64,000 nt of DNA, taken from positions 181,501 to 245,500 of the forward strand of contig NC_018324.1 in the NCBI RefSeq assembly GCF_000234665.1. The letters are read 5' to 3'. The stretch is from Leishmania mexicana MHOM/GT/2001/U1103. Lineage: Eukaryota; Euglenozoa; Kinetoplastea; Trypanosomatida; Trypanosomatidae. Positions 1 through 9,200 of this stretch are shown piece by piece. Within the stretch, counting starts at the first letter, position 1; every line of letters starts with the position of its first letter. The notes below the pieces were generated by a model that ran no database searches, was not told the DNA's origin, and saw only the letters and a program-made list of their open reading frames with translations. The translations under genes were made by a program, and so were the position numbers.

Positions 1-201
1 GAAGGCGACAGCGGAGAGATCAGCCAGCAGACTTTCTTTCTCATACACGCTTGATTTCTGGCCCTCCGTAGCACCACCACGGTCGCCACGTCCCCAACCT
101 GCTCGAAGTGCGGCAGTGAGTGCAGCAGAAGGGGAGGCTCCCCGTTTAGAAGGCGGCGGACGAGTGCGCATGCGCAGGTCTGCACGCAGAGCCGAGTACT
201 T

Positions 202-242
202 CTTCTCTGCTGCTTGTGTGCCTGTTGAGGCCTTTCTTTCAG
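202..242 (+). promoter_or_regulatory. Candidate spliced-leader acceptor for RNase H2A
   Basis: A pyrimidine-rich stretch with only short interruptions ends in CCTTTCTTTCAG, with the AG at 241-242. Using it would give a 5' UTR of about 64 nt with no ATG before the RNase H2A start at 307. A weaker upstream AG near 69-70 would leave an ATG at 170 in the leader. This is inferred from pyrimidine tract plus AG only. Confidence 0.45.
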
Positions 243-306
243 AGAAGCAGAGAGCTGCCGTGACGGATACAGACGCGCACCAACTCTACATTAGTGAGCT
301 AGGGCA

Positions 307-1257
307 ATGACGGATACGCCATCTGCTCGCCGTGCGCGGCCGTCGGCGCGACTCAGCGGGACGAAGCGCCAGCGCGAGTCGCTCATCGAGTTCAGTGTGC
401 AGGATATCATGGAGTCGCTTGGTGTGAGTGCGGATTACTTGGTATTAGGCATCGATGAGGCAGGTCGAGGTTCCGTCATTGGCCCCATGGTCTACACCGG
501 CGCTGTCATTTCGCTGGGTGAGCACGACGAACTTGTGCGGCTGTGCCACGTGGCAGACAGGAAAATGCCCAATGTGCGACCCCGGCTCGCCTCCCTGCAG
601 AAGCTGCGCCAGCTCAAGACGTTCCGCTCCTTCACTGTGTTCGTCTCTTCCGAGGAAATCTCGAACACCATGGCAGGCCACAACGGCCGCAACTTGAATG
701 CGCTGAGCCACGAGACAGCCATTCAAATTATCTCCGAGGCAACGCTGGCCTCCGCCGGCAAGCTCTGCGCAGCATACGTAGACACTGTCGGTCCACCTGG
801 GACGTACCAGGCGCGCCTGGCTGGCCGTTTTCCTCATTTGCGTGTAACCGTTGCAAAGAAGGCCGAATCCAAGTTCCCAATCGTGTCCGCGGCGTCTGTC
901 GTTGCCAAGACGGCGCGAGATGCCGCCATCGAGGCGCTCGGCGAGAACATAGGCAGCGGGTATCTCATTGATCCTCGCACCATGGCGTGGCTGCGGTCGC
1001 CCGTGCATCGCTGTTTTGCTTTCTCACATGCCTACGACTCTGTGCGGCAGTCGTGGGGGCCTGTCGTGCAGCTTGCCAACGACTCGGCGGTGTGCGTGCC
1101 CGTGGTGTTTGAGCAGGATCCTGAGGAGGCGAGCCAGCAAGGGGGCGGTGGCGACAACCGGCAGCAGAATCTGAGCATCGCGAAGCCCCCACCGAAGCGG
1201 CACACGGTGTACACTCACTTTCTGAAACTCAGGTACCCAACCAACTTGGTGGAGTAG
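307..1257 (+). CDS. RNH2A: Ribonuclease H2 catalytic subunit A (type 2 RNase H)
   Basis: Removes ribonucleotides and RNA primers from RNA/DNA hybrids in the nucleus. The 316-residue protein carries the family signature GIDEAGRGSVIGPMVY at residues 48-63, giving catalytic Asp50 and Glu51. YVDTVGPPG puts the third acidic residue at Asp159, and the block KFPIVSAASVVAKTARD gives Asp205. GSGYLIDP follows, where the family usually has GYPSDP. The first 45 residues (basic, Ser/Arg-rich) and about 60 C-terminal residues lie outside the core and could hold a localisation signal. The ATG at 307 is the first in frame after the best acceptor. In T. brucei the RNase H2A gene maps, as I recall, just upstream of the same neighbours found here. 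Motif evidence makes the family call nearly certain; the exact start is less so. Confidence 0.93.
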   Translation: MTDTPSARRARPSARLSGTKRQRESLIEFSVQDIMESLGVSADYLVLGIDEAGRGSVIGPMVYTGAVISLGEHDELVRLCHVADRKMPNVRPRLASLQKLRQLKTFRSFTVFVSSEEISNTMAGHNGRNLNALSHETAIQIISEATLASAGKLCAAYVDTVGPPGTYQARLAGRFPHLRVTVAKKAESKFPIVSAASVVAKTARDAAIEALGENIGSGYLIDPRTMAWLRSPVHRCFAFSHAYDSVRQSWGPVVQLANDSAVCVPVVFEQDPEEASQQGGGGDNRQQNLSIAKPPPKRHTVYTHFLKLRYPTNLVE

Positions 1258-2530
1258 GCAGTAGGCGGCACGCAGAGTTGCCACCACTTCGCTCTACTTC
1301 CTCTCGATGTGTGCTCTACAGGCCCACACCACGCACTGGCCTGCACGGGTGCAAAGTATGAGCACCATCTTCAGTGGAGACATCTGTTCAATACGTAGCC
1401 GCACACGCACATACTCCATAGATGTGCTTTGGTATTATAGACGCTATTGTCGTGCCTTTCTTGGGAGAGCTCCTACCCAGTGACATGCATCGACGCGTAC
1501 GCATCGCGCACCTCCCCCGCAGCGGCGGTTGCGCGTGTGGGAGGATGAGCAGAGTGGTTATGATCCTCTCGCGCTTCGGTGGCTTGTTCGTCTTTCTCCC
1601 TGGCTTGCTTGCGTGTGTCCTGGAGGGCAAATGGCAGGCGAGGAGAAGGGGGGCTGTTGCGTGGTTCAACGACAGCCACACGCGGGGGAGTCCATTCGTG
1701 ACTCCTCCTTCTATTGTCGCGGCGATGGTGTACGCTCTCTTTTTCTTTTACTTGCTGCGGAGGTGGATCGGTGCCGACTGCTGGATGGATGCGCGTGCGC
1801 TCTGAAAGATCAACTCCACACACACACACAGACACATACGCACATGCCAGTACTTTCCCACGACGCACAACGAACCCCTTGGCCTCTGCTCCCGCATTTC
1901 TCAAGCTGCTCACAGACACGGTGTCAAGATGATCAAGCACCGTTGCTATTCGTGTTGTCTTTTGTTTGGTTGTCTCCTTCACTTGCCAGTTGCCTGAGTT
2001 TCTGTATTACTCACCCCATGGGGAGCAGCAAAAGCGTTACGTGCCGGTGCCCTCGCATCGCTGCCGCCTCGTGACGGCGACGTGGGCTCTGTCGCCCCCC
2101 CCTCCTCATCTCCATCGCTGCGCAATGCAGACTCGATGCAGGACACGAGTGCAGTGTAGGATAGGCCTCGCGCATACACATTTGTGTGCCCCACCCCTCC
2201 AATGGCGCCACCGTCTGCCTCGTCCGCGTTTTCCCCCTGTCTTCTTCTACTGTGCACACTTGGCACGTTCACGGCGATGCTGTCGTTCAAATTTTCCGAC
2301 GAGCAACATCGGGCATTTGCTATGCACGCTAAACAGTGGTGTCTGCAGATTACTTCGAGCAAAAGCCGAAGGACACCACGGCTTAACATTTTCTCTGCCT
2401 GCGTGCTTTGAATTGTGCGTGTTTGCCGTTGGTGTTTGCGGGTTGTGTGCATGTGCCTTCGCCATTCGTGGATGTGCCTTCTCTCCTTGGAACCCACTCG
2501 ATTTTTGGCAAACCTGTAGAAAAGGAGCAT
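1258..2530. other. Intergenic region between RNase H2A and PIG-U
   Basis: About 1.3 kb with no supportable gene. It should hold the RNase H2A 3' UTR and polyadenylation zone. A short CA run lies near 1818-1843. Several frames stay open but show no coherent protein. From about 2528 it becomes pyrimidine-rich, leading into the PIG-U acceptor. Confidence 0.6.
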
Positions 2531-2573
2531 ATCTTCTCTTCCGCTATCCGTTTCTCTATTCTTTTCCATGCAG
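2531..2573 (+). promoter_or_regulatory. Spliced-leader acceptor for PIG-U
   Basis: A long T/C tract (TCTTCTCTTCC, then TTTCTCTATTCTTTTCCATGCAG in two runs) ends in AG at 2572-2573. Trans-splicing here gives a 46-nt leader before the ATG at 2620, which decides that start over any upstream in-frame codon. Confidence 0.6.
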
Positions 2574-2619
2574 AGGGCCTTCTGTTGTGGTCTCGTATCC
2601 TCGCGTCCAGCTCAGCGCC

Positions 2620-4104
2620 ATGGCAACAGCGACATCCGCGAGGGTTGCGGAGCTACCACCCGTACGCACGTCGGTGGAACGGCTCTTGTTGAATCCTTTT
2701 GTCGTTTTCCTTGTCACGTTTGCCATCCGCGCAACACTTTTCACGTTTCGCGACTCGGTTGAGCCGTACATCGCTTTCTCGGTTATTCCGCGCCCATCGC
2801 TAGAGGACATTGTGGGGAAGGCCGCCACCGGGGCATGGCATGATGCTGCTCAATCCGCGTATGTAAGTGGCGGTGGGCGGCAAGCGGAGCGACTCATGAC
2901 GCCGCCGCCTGTGCACTTTAGCATGTCGATCTCAATGACGGAGGCGTCGACGTGGCGGGAGGTGGTGTACTGGCGCGAGAGCGGCTTCGCGGAGGTGGCG
3001 CCCTACTATCTGCAGGAACTAGCGCTGTGGTACGTGCGCTTTATTCCGGCGGTGCTAGCCAAACCACCGGTCACTGGACTGGTGCTGAGTGCGATGGATG
3101 GACTGACGGCCGCGCTTGTCTCGCGATGGTCCTCTGCGAGTGCCGCGCTGCTGTACGCGTTTTTCGTGCTGAACCCTATCATGATCCTCACCACCACATC
3201 CGAGTCGCTCACCTCCTTCGAGTTGCTTCTGCTGACCGTAACGGTCGACCTCTGCGCTCGGCGAGCCAAGTCGGCGCTTGCGTACACCGGTGCGCTCGTC
3301 GGTGCCTTTACTCTGGGCAGCCACTTCATCGCCGTTCCCGTGATCCTTCTCGCGCCACTAGGCACCCAGTCGTATCGTATTGCCTTCGCCGTGGCGGCGG
3401 CGCTGGCCGCAGGTGTCGGGGCCTATGCTGTGCTTTATCTCTACTCTACGGAGGTATCGCATCGCTTCGCGTCTCTCTACGCGCCGCCCGACAATGGCGT
3501 CATGTGGTACGTGCGTCAGCTCGTCCTTCCCTCCTTTGAACGCTGTCTTGAGGTCTTCATGCTGCAGCTGGCGCCGATGCTGCTCATTCCGGCAGCCGTC
3601 GCTTTCCCAGTCGGCTATTTGCGCCAGCCTTTGTCATCCACTGCGCACCCGCATCTCTTCACGGACGGACGCGTGTTTCTTCTGTTGATGGCCGAGGGTC
3701 TGTCGGTGCTCTTCCGCAACCAGCTTACTCTCCCATACTGCTTCCTCATCATCTTGCATTTTTACTCCTCCCTAAACCCCACCGCGTCCAAGAAGGTGAC
3801 GCTCGAGGACCAGCGGGTGGTGACGTACTCGCCGTACATGCGGGTTCGCCTGCTTGTGCCCATCGTTATCCAGTTGACAAGCATTCCGCTGGAGGCGAGC
3901 TTTTACGCTGGGTGGGTGCTGCGCGAGACGGCCAACGCGAACTGGAAATTTTTCTCCGACGTCGCTTTCATGCTGGGCGCGACGGCCTTCTTTGTGCTGT
4001 GGTACGCCGAGGTCGTCGAAGATGCGGTGCTGTGTGAGAATGACGCCGGCGCAGACGCGGTGACTTGCTCCGCGTCGCCCTTCAAGACCACAAAGAGGGA
4101 CTGA
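2620..4104 (+). CDS. PIGU: GPI transamidase subunit PIG-U/Gab1 family
   Basis: A multi-pass ER membrane protein of the complex that attaches GPI anchors to secretory proteins. The 494-residue product starts with a hydrophobic helix (about 24-45) and has several further hydrophobic helices. The segment STWREVVYWRESGFAEVAPYY (split around 110-130) matches the PIG-U region in which SW+RV precedes SPY. The middle has FFVLNPIMILTTTSES near 181-196, matching the LYNPYTI region of PIG-U. The C-terminus (about 430-470) has ANANWKFFSDVAFMLG, matching SANSNFFYA...NVGQ of the human protein. It is about 60 residues longer than human PIG-U, mainly in the lumenal loop at 60-110. In T. brucei the complex includes trypanosomatid-specific names (TTA1, TTA2); this protein may be what is called TTA2 there, which I cannot verify. 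The start follows a strong acceptor. Confidence 0.85.
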   Translation: MATATSARVAELPPVRTSVERLLLNPFVVFLVTFAIRATLFTFRDSVEPYIAFSVIPRPSLEDIVGKAATGAWHDAAQSAYVSGGGRQAERLMTPPPVHFSMSISMTEASTWREVVYWRESGFAEVAPYYLQELALWYVRFIPAVLAKPPVTGLVLSAMDGLTAALVSRWSSASAALLYAFFVLNPIMILTTTSESLTSFELLLLTVTVDLCARRAKSALAYTGALVGAFTLGSHFIAVPVILLAPLGTQSYRIAFAVAAALAAGVGAYAVLYLYSTEVSHRFASLYAPPDNGVMWYVRQLVLPSFERCLEVFMLQLAPMLLIPAAVAFPVGYLRQPLSSTAHPHLFTDGRVFLLLMAEGLSVLFRNQLTLPYCFLIILHFYSSLNPTASKKVTLEDQRVVTYSPYMRVRLLVPIVIQLTSIPLEASFYAGWVLRETANANWKFFSDVAFMLGATAFFVLWYAEVVEDAVLCENDAGADAVTCSASPFKTTKRD

Positions 4105-4895
4105 TGGAGTTGTGCAGGGCTGCTGGTGTTTGCGGCGGAGGTTTTGTGTAGCGAGCGTCTGCCGATACCTTCTCAGGAGAGAGGCGTTGATGGTACCCAC
4201 ATCCACAGCAGCGCCTTCCTCCCCCCTCCCCAACGAAACGTCTTTTAGGCGCATTTCTATTTTCATATGCATAGAGGGCGATACGTGAGGTGAGAGAAGT
4301 GACGGCGGTGGAGAGTGAAACCTACCGCTTGCCGTATATCTCTGCTCTTCTCAACTTGCCTACCGGGTGACGCAGCTATACGTGCAAATGGCGGTGAGAG
4401 AAACGGAGAGGTGCCAATCATGCAGCTCCACCCCCTTCAGTTAAGCCTCCCTCTACTCCGCTCATGATGCGCACCCCGATTCGTCCCCCTAAGCAAGCAA
4501 ACAACAACAAAACAGCAACTTCAAGAAGGGCAAGGTGTCTCGAAGTGAAGCTGACGAACAGTACAGAAATCTAATACAACAACGTTGGTAGATGTGGCTC
4601 GTGCAGTATCGGAGATGATGCACACAGACCGTTGTTGGATGAGGGGAACTCGTCGAACCGCCCCCCACCCCACCCTTTACTATTTGTGCTTTCCGATGGT
4701 GTCCTGCCTCTTCCACTTCCGACGCAATTTTCTTTTGGATTGCCTCCCTCTCCACCTTCTCACCCCAAAACAAACGAAAAACATAACGCACACGTATGCA
4801 TGTGCATCCCACATGAACCCATAAACATATGGCTACCCTGTCTCTCTCTCCCCCTTCGGTTGCATGCCCTTTATTTCCCATCACCTTCTCTCTCT

Positions 4896-4941
4896 GCACA
4901 CACACACACACACACACATACACAAATATATAAATATATAT
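4896..4941. repeat. CA microsatellite followed by TA-rich stretch
   Basis: About eleven CA units, then CACAAATATATAAATATATA. Simple-sequence DNA in the PIG-U downstream region. Confidence 0.9.
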
Positions 4942-7900
4942 CTTGCACGTACGTCTTCATGGTCTCAGGCAGGAAAAGAAAAACACAAGAGAATCACAGC
5001 TGATTCAAACAAGTTTTCCCCCTTTTTTCCTTCACGTTTTCTTGACTTCCCCACCCGACCTGTTCAAGTCCATCCCGGCCATCCAAAACACACACACCCA
5101 CACAACCTCCTCCTCATTCCTCTCCTCGTCGTGTATGTGTGCGTGTGTGCCTGGCGTGTGCTTGAACAGATCCCTTTTTCGAAATTTCTCGTTTTTTCTT
5201 CACTTGCCTTTTTCGTTGTTTTATCACCTATTTCCCCCTTCCCTTCACTCCCCGGCACACGCCACCCCTTCACTCCTCCACTTTGCCCGGAAACCCGAAG
5301 GACTGCCTTTGATCACTTATTTCACTGACGCTGTGGCTCTCCGTCACCGTTACGGGTATTTCGTCGCGGGCGCACTGCTGAGCGACAAGAGACGATAGGC
5401 AGAATACCGTGGCGAACGGAGAAGAAAAGACCGCAGCAACATAAAAAGGAGCCGAAGGAAAAGACGCCGACTGTGGACGTTTTCAAGATCAACTTTTTTT
5501 TTTCGACCTCTCACCTCGTGCATGTTTGTTTTATTGATTTACCTTCTCCGTCTCTCACCCATACCGACACCCACAAGATTTGTCTCTCCAGTGTCGCCCT
5601 TGGCCCAACTCGCTTTCACAGGTGTACACCACACACACACACAAACAGTTGAGCACGTGCGACGCCCTCCACAGCAGTCGAGACACACGCCCTTCCCCTC
5701 CACCGCATTTCGTTGGCCAGCCCAGACCCCCTCTCACTTTCTGCAGCTCTCGCTTCTTCACTCGCTGGCCTCTTTTTCTTTGCGTGTCGCTGTGCGTGTG
5801 TTTCGTTTTCGTTTTCTGGTGCTCTCTTGCTTTGGGGTTTCTGATTAGGTGAAAGAAAGGGAACTCGTTTTTCTTTTTCCTTTTGTTTTCGTTAGACTTG
5901 CTCGTCATTCGTGCACGCGCCAGCTTCTTTCTCATCATCTTGTCCGTCAGTTCTCGCTCGCGAGCGCCGTTTCGCTGTGGGTTCTACCCTCAGAAGCATC
6001 CCGCGAATTATTTAAAGGCTTTCCTTTGCTCCTCGACCCCATCGCCCCATCCACCCTTGTCCACATCTCACAACTCGGACTCGCTGTTTTTCTCGTCCCC
6101 TCGTTTTTTTTTTCATTTTTGTGTTTTCTGCGCCCCGCTGCTCTGCTCTTTCTTCATCCTCTACTCGATCGCGTAGGATGCACAGAACCGATTTGTAGGA
6201 GAGGCGCTACAGACGGCAATACCAGCCTTTTTTTTTCTTCTGCCCTGTCATCTCTTTCTTCGCTGTACCTTCTCCCATATGCGCTTCCGCGAAGGTGCGT
6301 CTCATCTGGCCAAGCAAAGAACAGAGAAAAACGAAAAGCGAAGCAGCGGTGCACGCACGCACACAACTGCTTCAAACCCCTCGCGAGAACGATAAGAAAA
6401 GGGCGAGATTTGTGCATTTTTTTTTCTCCTTTCGCGTCTTTACCTGTTGATTCTCTTACTGTCTTGCCGGTGTGTGATTGCCGTGTTACTCACGCAGTGG
6501 ACGTCTTTCATCGCCACCCACGTCTCCGTCCTTCCTTCTCCTTCGTGACGTGTACGTCTCTCTGTTCTCCACGTAAGCGGAGGGTGCAGAGTGTTGTCGA
6601 AGGGGCGAGCGAGAAAGAGAAGCTGCGCGACGCACTCCCGCGCACACAGACGCACACTACCTCACGTGCGCGTTGCATTGGGCTTACCCCGGGCGAAAAA
6701 AAGGGGAAAGCTCACCAAAGAGAGAACACAAAGAAGCAAAGCACCGTAGCAACCCTCTGAGCGACGGTCACGCTGATCGCCTTGTTTTACCTTTTTTTCG
6801 TTTTCTCGCCGAGTCGCTCTCCCTCTTCCCTTCGCGTACCTTGTCTACTACAGACGTTCCCTTGGCTTCTGCTTTGGCTGTTTTTTGTTTTTTTATTTTT
6901 CTTTGTTACGTGTGTTCGTGTGTATCATCGCCCACGAACCCTTTTGTTTCCGTTTACGTTTTTTTTTTTTTGCTTTCCTCCCCCTACACGTTATTGCTTC
7001 TCTGTCCCCCTCCTTTTCCTGCTTTCTAAAAAAAATTCTTGGCGAGGTCTTACATATCCACACACCCCTCTCTGTCTCCCATTTCTTCGGTAGTGACCTA
7101 CGAGTCATCTCACGACACGCTGTGATTCCGGCCCCCTTTATCTTCTGCTTTTGTTATATATATATATATTTCTCTTCCACCGTGTGCGTGACTCTTCTCC
7201 CTTCTCTCCTCCTTCTGCTTCTTCTTTTTCTTTCTCGCGCGCGCGTGCACAGCGGCTAGGCAGGCATTTCTCCGAAAACAGATAAACCTTTCCGTTGTAG
7301 CGTGTAGCCCTCGCCGCCCCGACTCTCGCCCTTCCATCTGCCAAACGGGCCTCTGCCGCTCTCTGCGCGTCTCTTTTTCGCCCCACTTTTTTCCTTCTCG
7401 TCTCTCCCCCACCCGTGACACACACCACAGCCGGAGAAGAGGGAGAGAAGGGACGGACATTGAGGCGCCGCTCAGACAGCAACAGCAGCAAAAGAGAAGC
7501 GTGTGTGTGTGAGTGTGTGTGAGTGGGCTTGGAAAAGAAAAGAAAAATTCTCTCCTTGCCTTCCATCGACGAGTGTGTTCCCTCCGTCGTCTTTTTTTTC
7601 TTTCGTTCCTTCTTCTTGTCGCGCCGTATATCTGCGATACGTGTGTTTCCTTTCGTAGACACGTAGCTGCTCAGAGCAGCACGGAATTTTTCTTTTGAAT
7701 TTATTTCGGATTCACTGCAGCGGACCTTCCAAGGTTTTCAACCACGGGGACGCACGCGCAGATAAAAACAGAGCTATACCCACAGAGATACCACGCGCCG
7801 ACACAAAAACTCTCGCGTTTTCGCCTACACCGTAACCCCCCTCCCCCCACACAGACACATCTCCCACGCCAGCGTACTGCGTTACCTTTTTTCTTTCTGT

Positions 7901-8239
7901 TTTTCGTGTTGCTGCCTTCTCTTCTTCACCGTATTTTTAACTCCTCTCTCTCTATATAAACAAACACACGCACGCAAAACACCATAAGAGAGCGTTTGTT
8001 GACGCTCCTCTTTCTCTCTTTTTTTTTTTGCGTTCCCCCCACCCAAACGGAGCCCCCCCTACTCCTCACCCTCCTCAGCCTCCTCCCACACGGCAACCGT
8101 GCAAGAAGTAGGCAGAGAAACAACCACAACAGCAGCGAGGGGAAACGGCGAAACGAAAAAAAAAACACAGCGCAAACATTCAGTGATTCAAAAAGATCGC
8201 GTAGTGAGTGCAAGGACTCCTTTTGACTCGGGAATATCG

Positions 8240-8264
8240 ACACACACACACACACACACACACA
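8240..8264. repeat. CA microsatellite
   Basis: An uninterrupted alternating A/C run of about 25 nt, upstream of the Cys-rich gene and likely length-polymorphic. Confidence 0.9.
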
Positions 8265-8514
8265 TACAGTCGCTTCACAGACACGGACACGGATAAAAAA
8301 GGGACACGAGAAGACGAGAAGAAAGAGCTTCGGCCCTTTTCTCCATTTGTGCGCATTTTTCGTATCTGCTCACTGTCCTGCGTTGTATCGTGTATTCTTT
8401 TTTCTTTCGGGCGCGTTTTCGCCGACACACGAAGCACAAGACCACGCCCCCTCCTGCTGCGCCGCCCGTCTCTGTAATTACGGGAAGTGGCTTGGATCCG
8501 TGTCTTTCCGACCT

Positions 8515-8552
8515 CTTTTTGATTGCTCTCCTTCCTTCGGTGTCGCGCTGAG
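8515..8552 (+). promoter_or_regulatory. Candidate spliced-leader acceptor for Cys-rich gene
   Basis: The pyrimidine-rich stretch CTCTTTTTGATTGCTCTCC followed by TTCCTTCGG ends near AG at 8551-8552 (another AG is at 8561-8562). No ATG intervenes before the chosen start at 8595. Confidence 0.4.
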
Positions 8553-8594
8553 GCTGTGTCAGCTGTGCCTCCTTTCACTGGCGAACCTTGCGGC

Positions 8595-9200
8595 ATGCCA
8601 GGGCTTGGAAAATCCGTCTACCATGTATTGTTTCACCTTTCGCGGTATTTTTGTGCCGCCGTGGTGGCGGCGCTGCTTCTCCTCGCCCTCAGTGGCGGTT
8701 CACTCGCCGGGACACGCATACGCGTCGACTCCAACAGTGGCGGGGCAAAAAGTGATACCACGTGGACCGTGAGGACGACGACGCCCCCTACAGCTGCCGC
8801 GCCGGGGTCGCTTCAGGAGGCGTGTCACACGGAGATGAAGCTGTACTGCAGCGACCACCCTATCTCCCCTCTGCGCTGTCTCGTGGAGCAGTACTACCAC
8901 ACCACCAAGAACAACGGTGAGGAGCCACGTCGACGGACGTCCGCGCTTTACTCAGACGTGTGCGGATCATGGTTGGCTGCGCGCGAGGCGTGTCTTGGCT
9001 TTGTGCATCAGCGCGGCCGTGAACTCTGCGGGAACTCCGTGGGTGAGGTGCGTGAGTGCCTGCGGCAGATCCCCCCTCTGGTGCTTCCGCACGCGTGCGT
9101 GACGAGCGCCTACTACGAAAGTGTGCGACTGGTTGGAAAGTTGCGCCAGCACCAAAACGAGGATGCTCGGCTGCGCCTGCTTCGCAAGAAGTTGCCGTAG
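8595..9200 (+). CDS. Small secretory-pathway protein with GLG1-like cysteine repeats
   Basis: I do not recognise a named gene. The 201-residue product has a hydrophobic segment at about 18-38 (AAVVAALLLLALSGGS) that would act as signal peptide or signal anchor, so the rest should be lumenal or extracellular. It has eight cysteines after that segment: C77, C85, C95, C123, C133, C145, C155 and C168. The spacing forms two units resembling the Cys-rich GLG1 repeat of Golgi apparatus protein 1: C-x7-C-x9-CL-...-C and C-x11-C-x9-CL-x12-C. Known GLG1 proteins have many more repeats, so this would be a minimal two-repeat form. The C-terminus is basic (LRLLRKKLP). The start is the first ATG after a plausible acceptor. 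The repeat assignment is by eye. Confidence 0.7.
   Translation: MPGLGKSVYHVLFHLSRYFCAAVVAALLLLALSGGSLAGTRIRVDSNSGGAKSDTTWTVRTTTPPTAAAPGSLQEACHTEMKLYCSDHPISPLRCLVEQYYHTTKNNGEEPRRRTSALYSDVCGSWLAAREACLGFVHQRGRELCGNSVGEVRECLRQIPPLVLPHACVTSAYYESVRLVGKLRQHQNEDARLRLLRKKLP

Larger units (their letters stand above)
4105..8514. other. Long non-coding region between PIG-U and the Cys-rich gene
   Basis: About 4.4 kb with no supportable gene. The + strand is strongly pyrimidine-rich from about 4480 on, with many runs of T, C and TC. It holds CA repeats (4896-4918, 5632-5643, 8240-8264), a TA run (7155-7169) and GT/GA repeats near 7501-7526. Open frames here are low-complexity products of the pyrimidine bias. 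It probably contains the PIG-U 3' UTR and the pre-mRNA upstream of the next gene. Confidence 0.6.
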
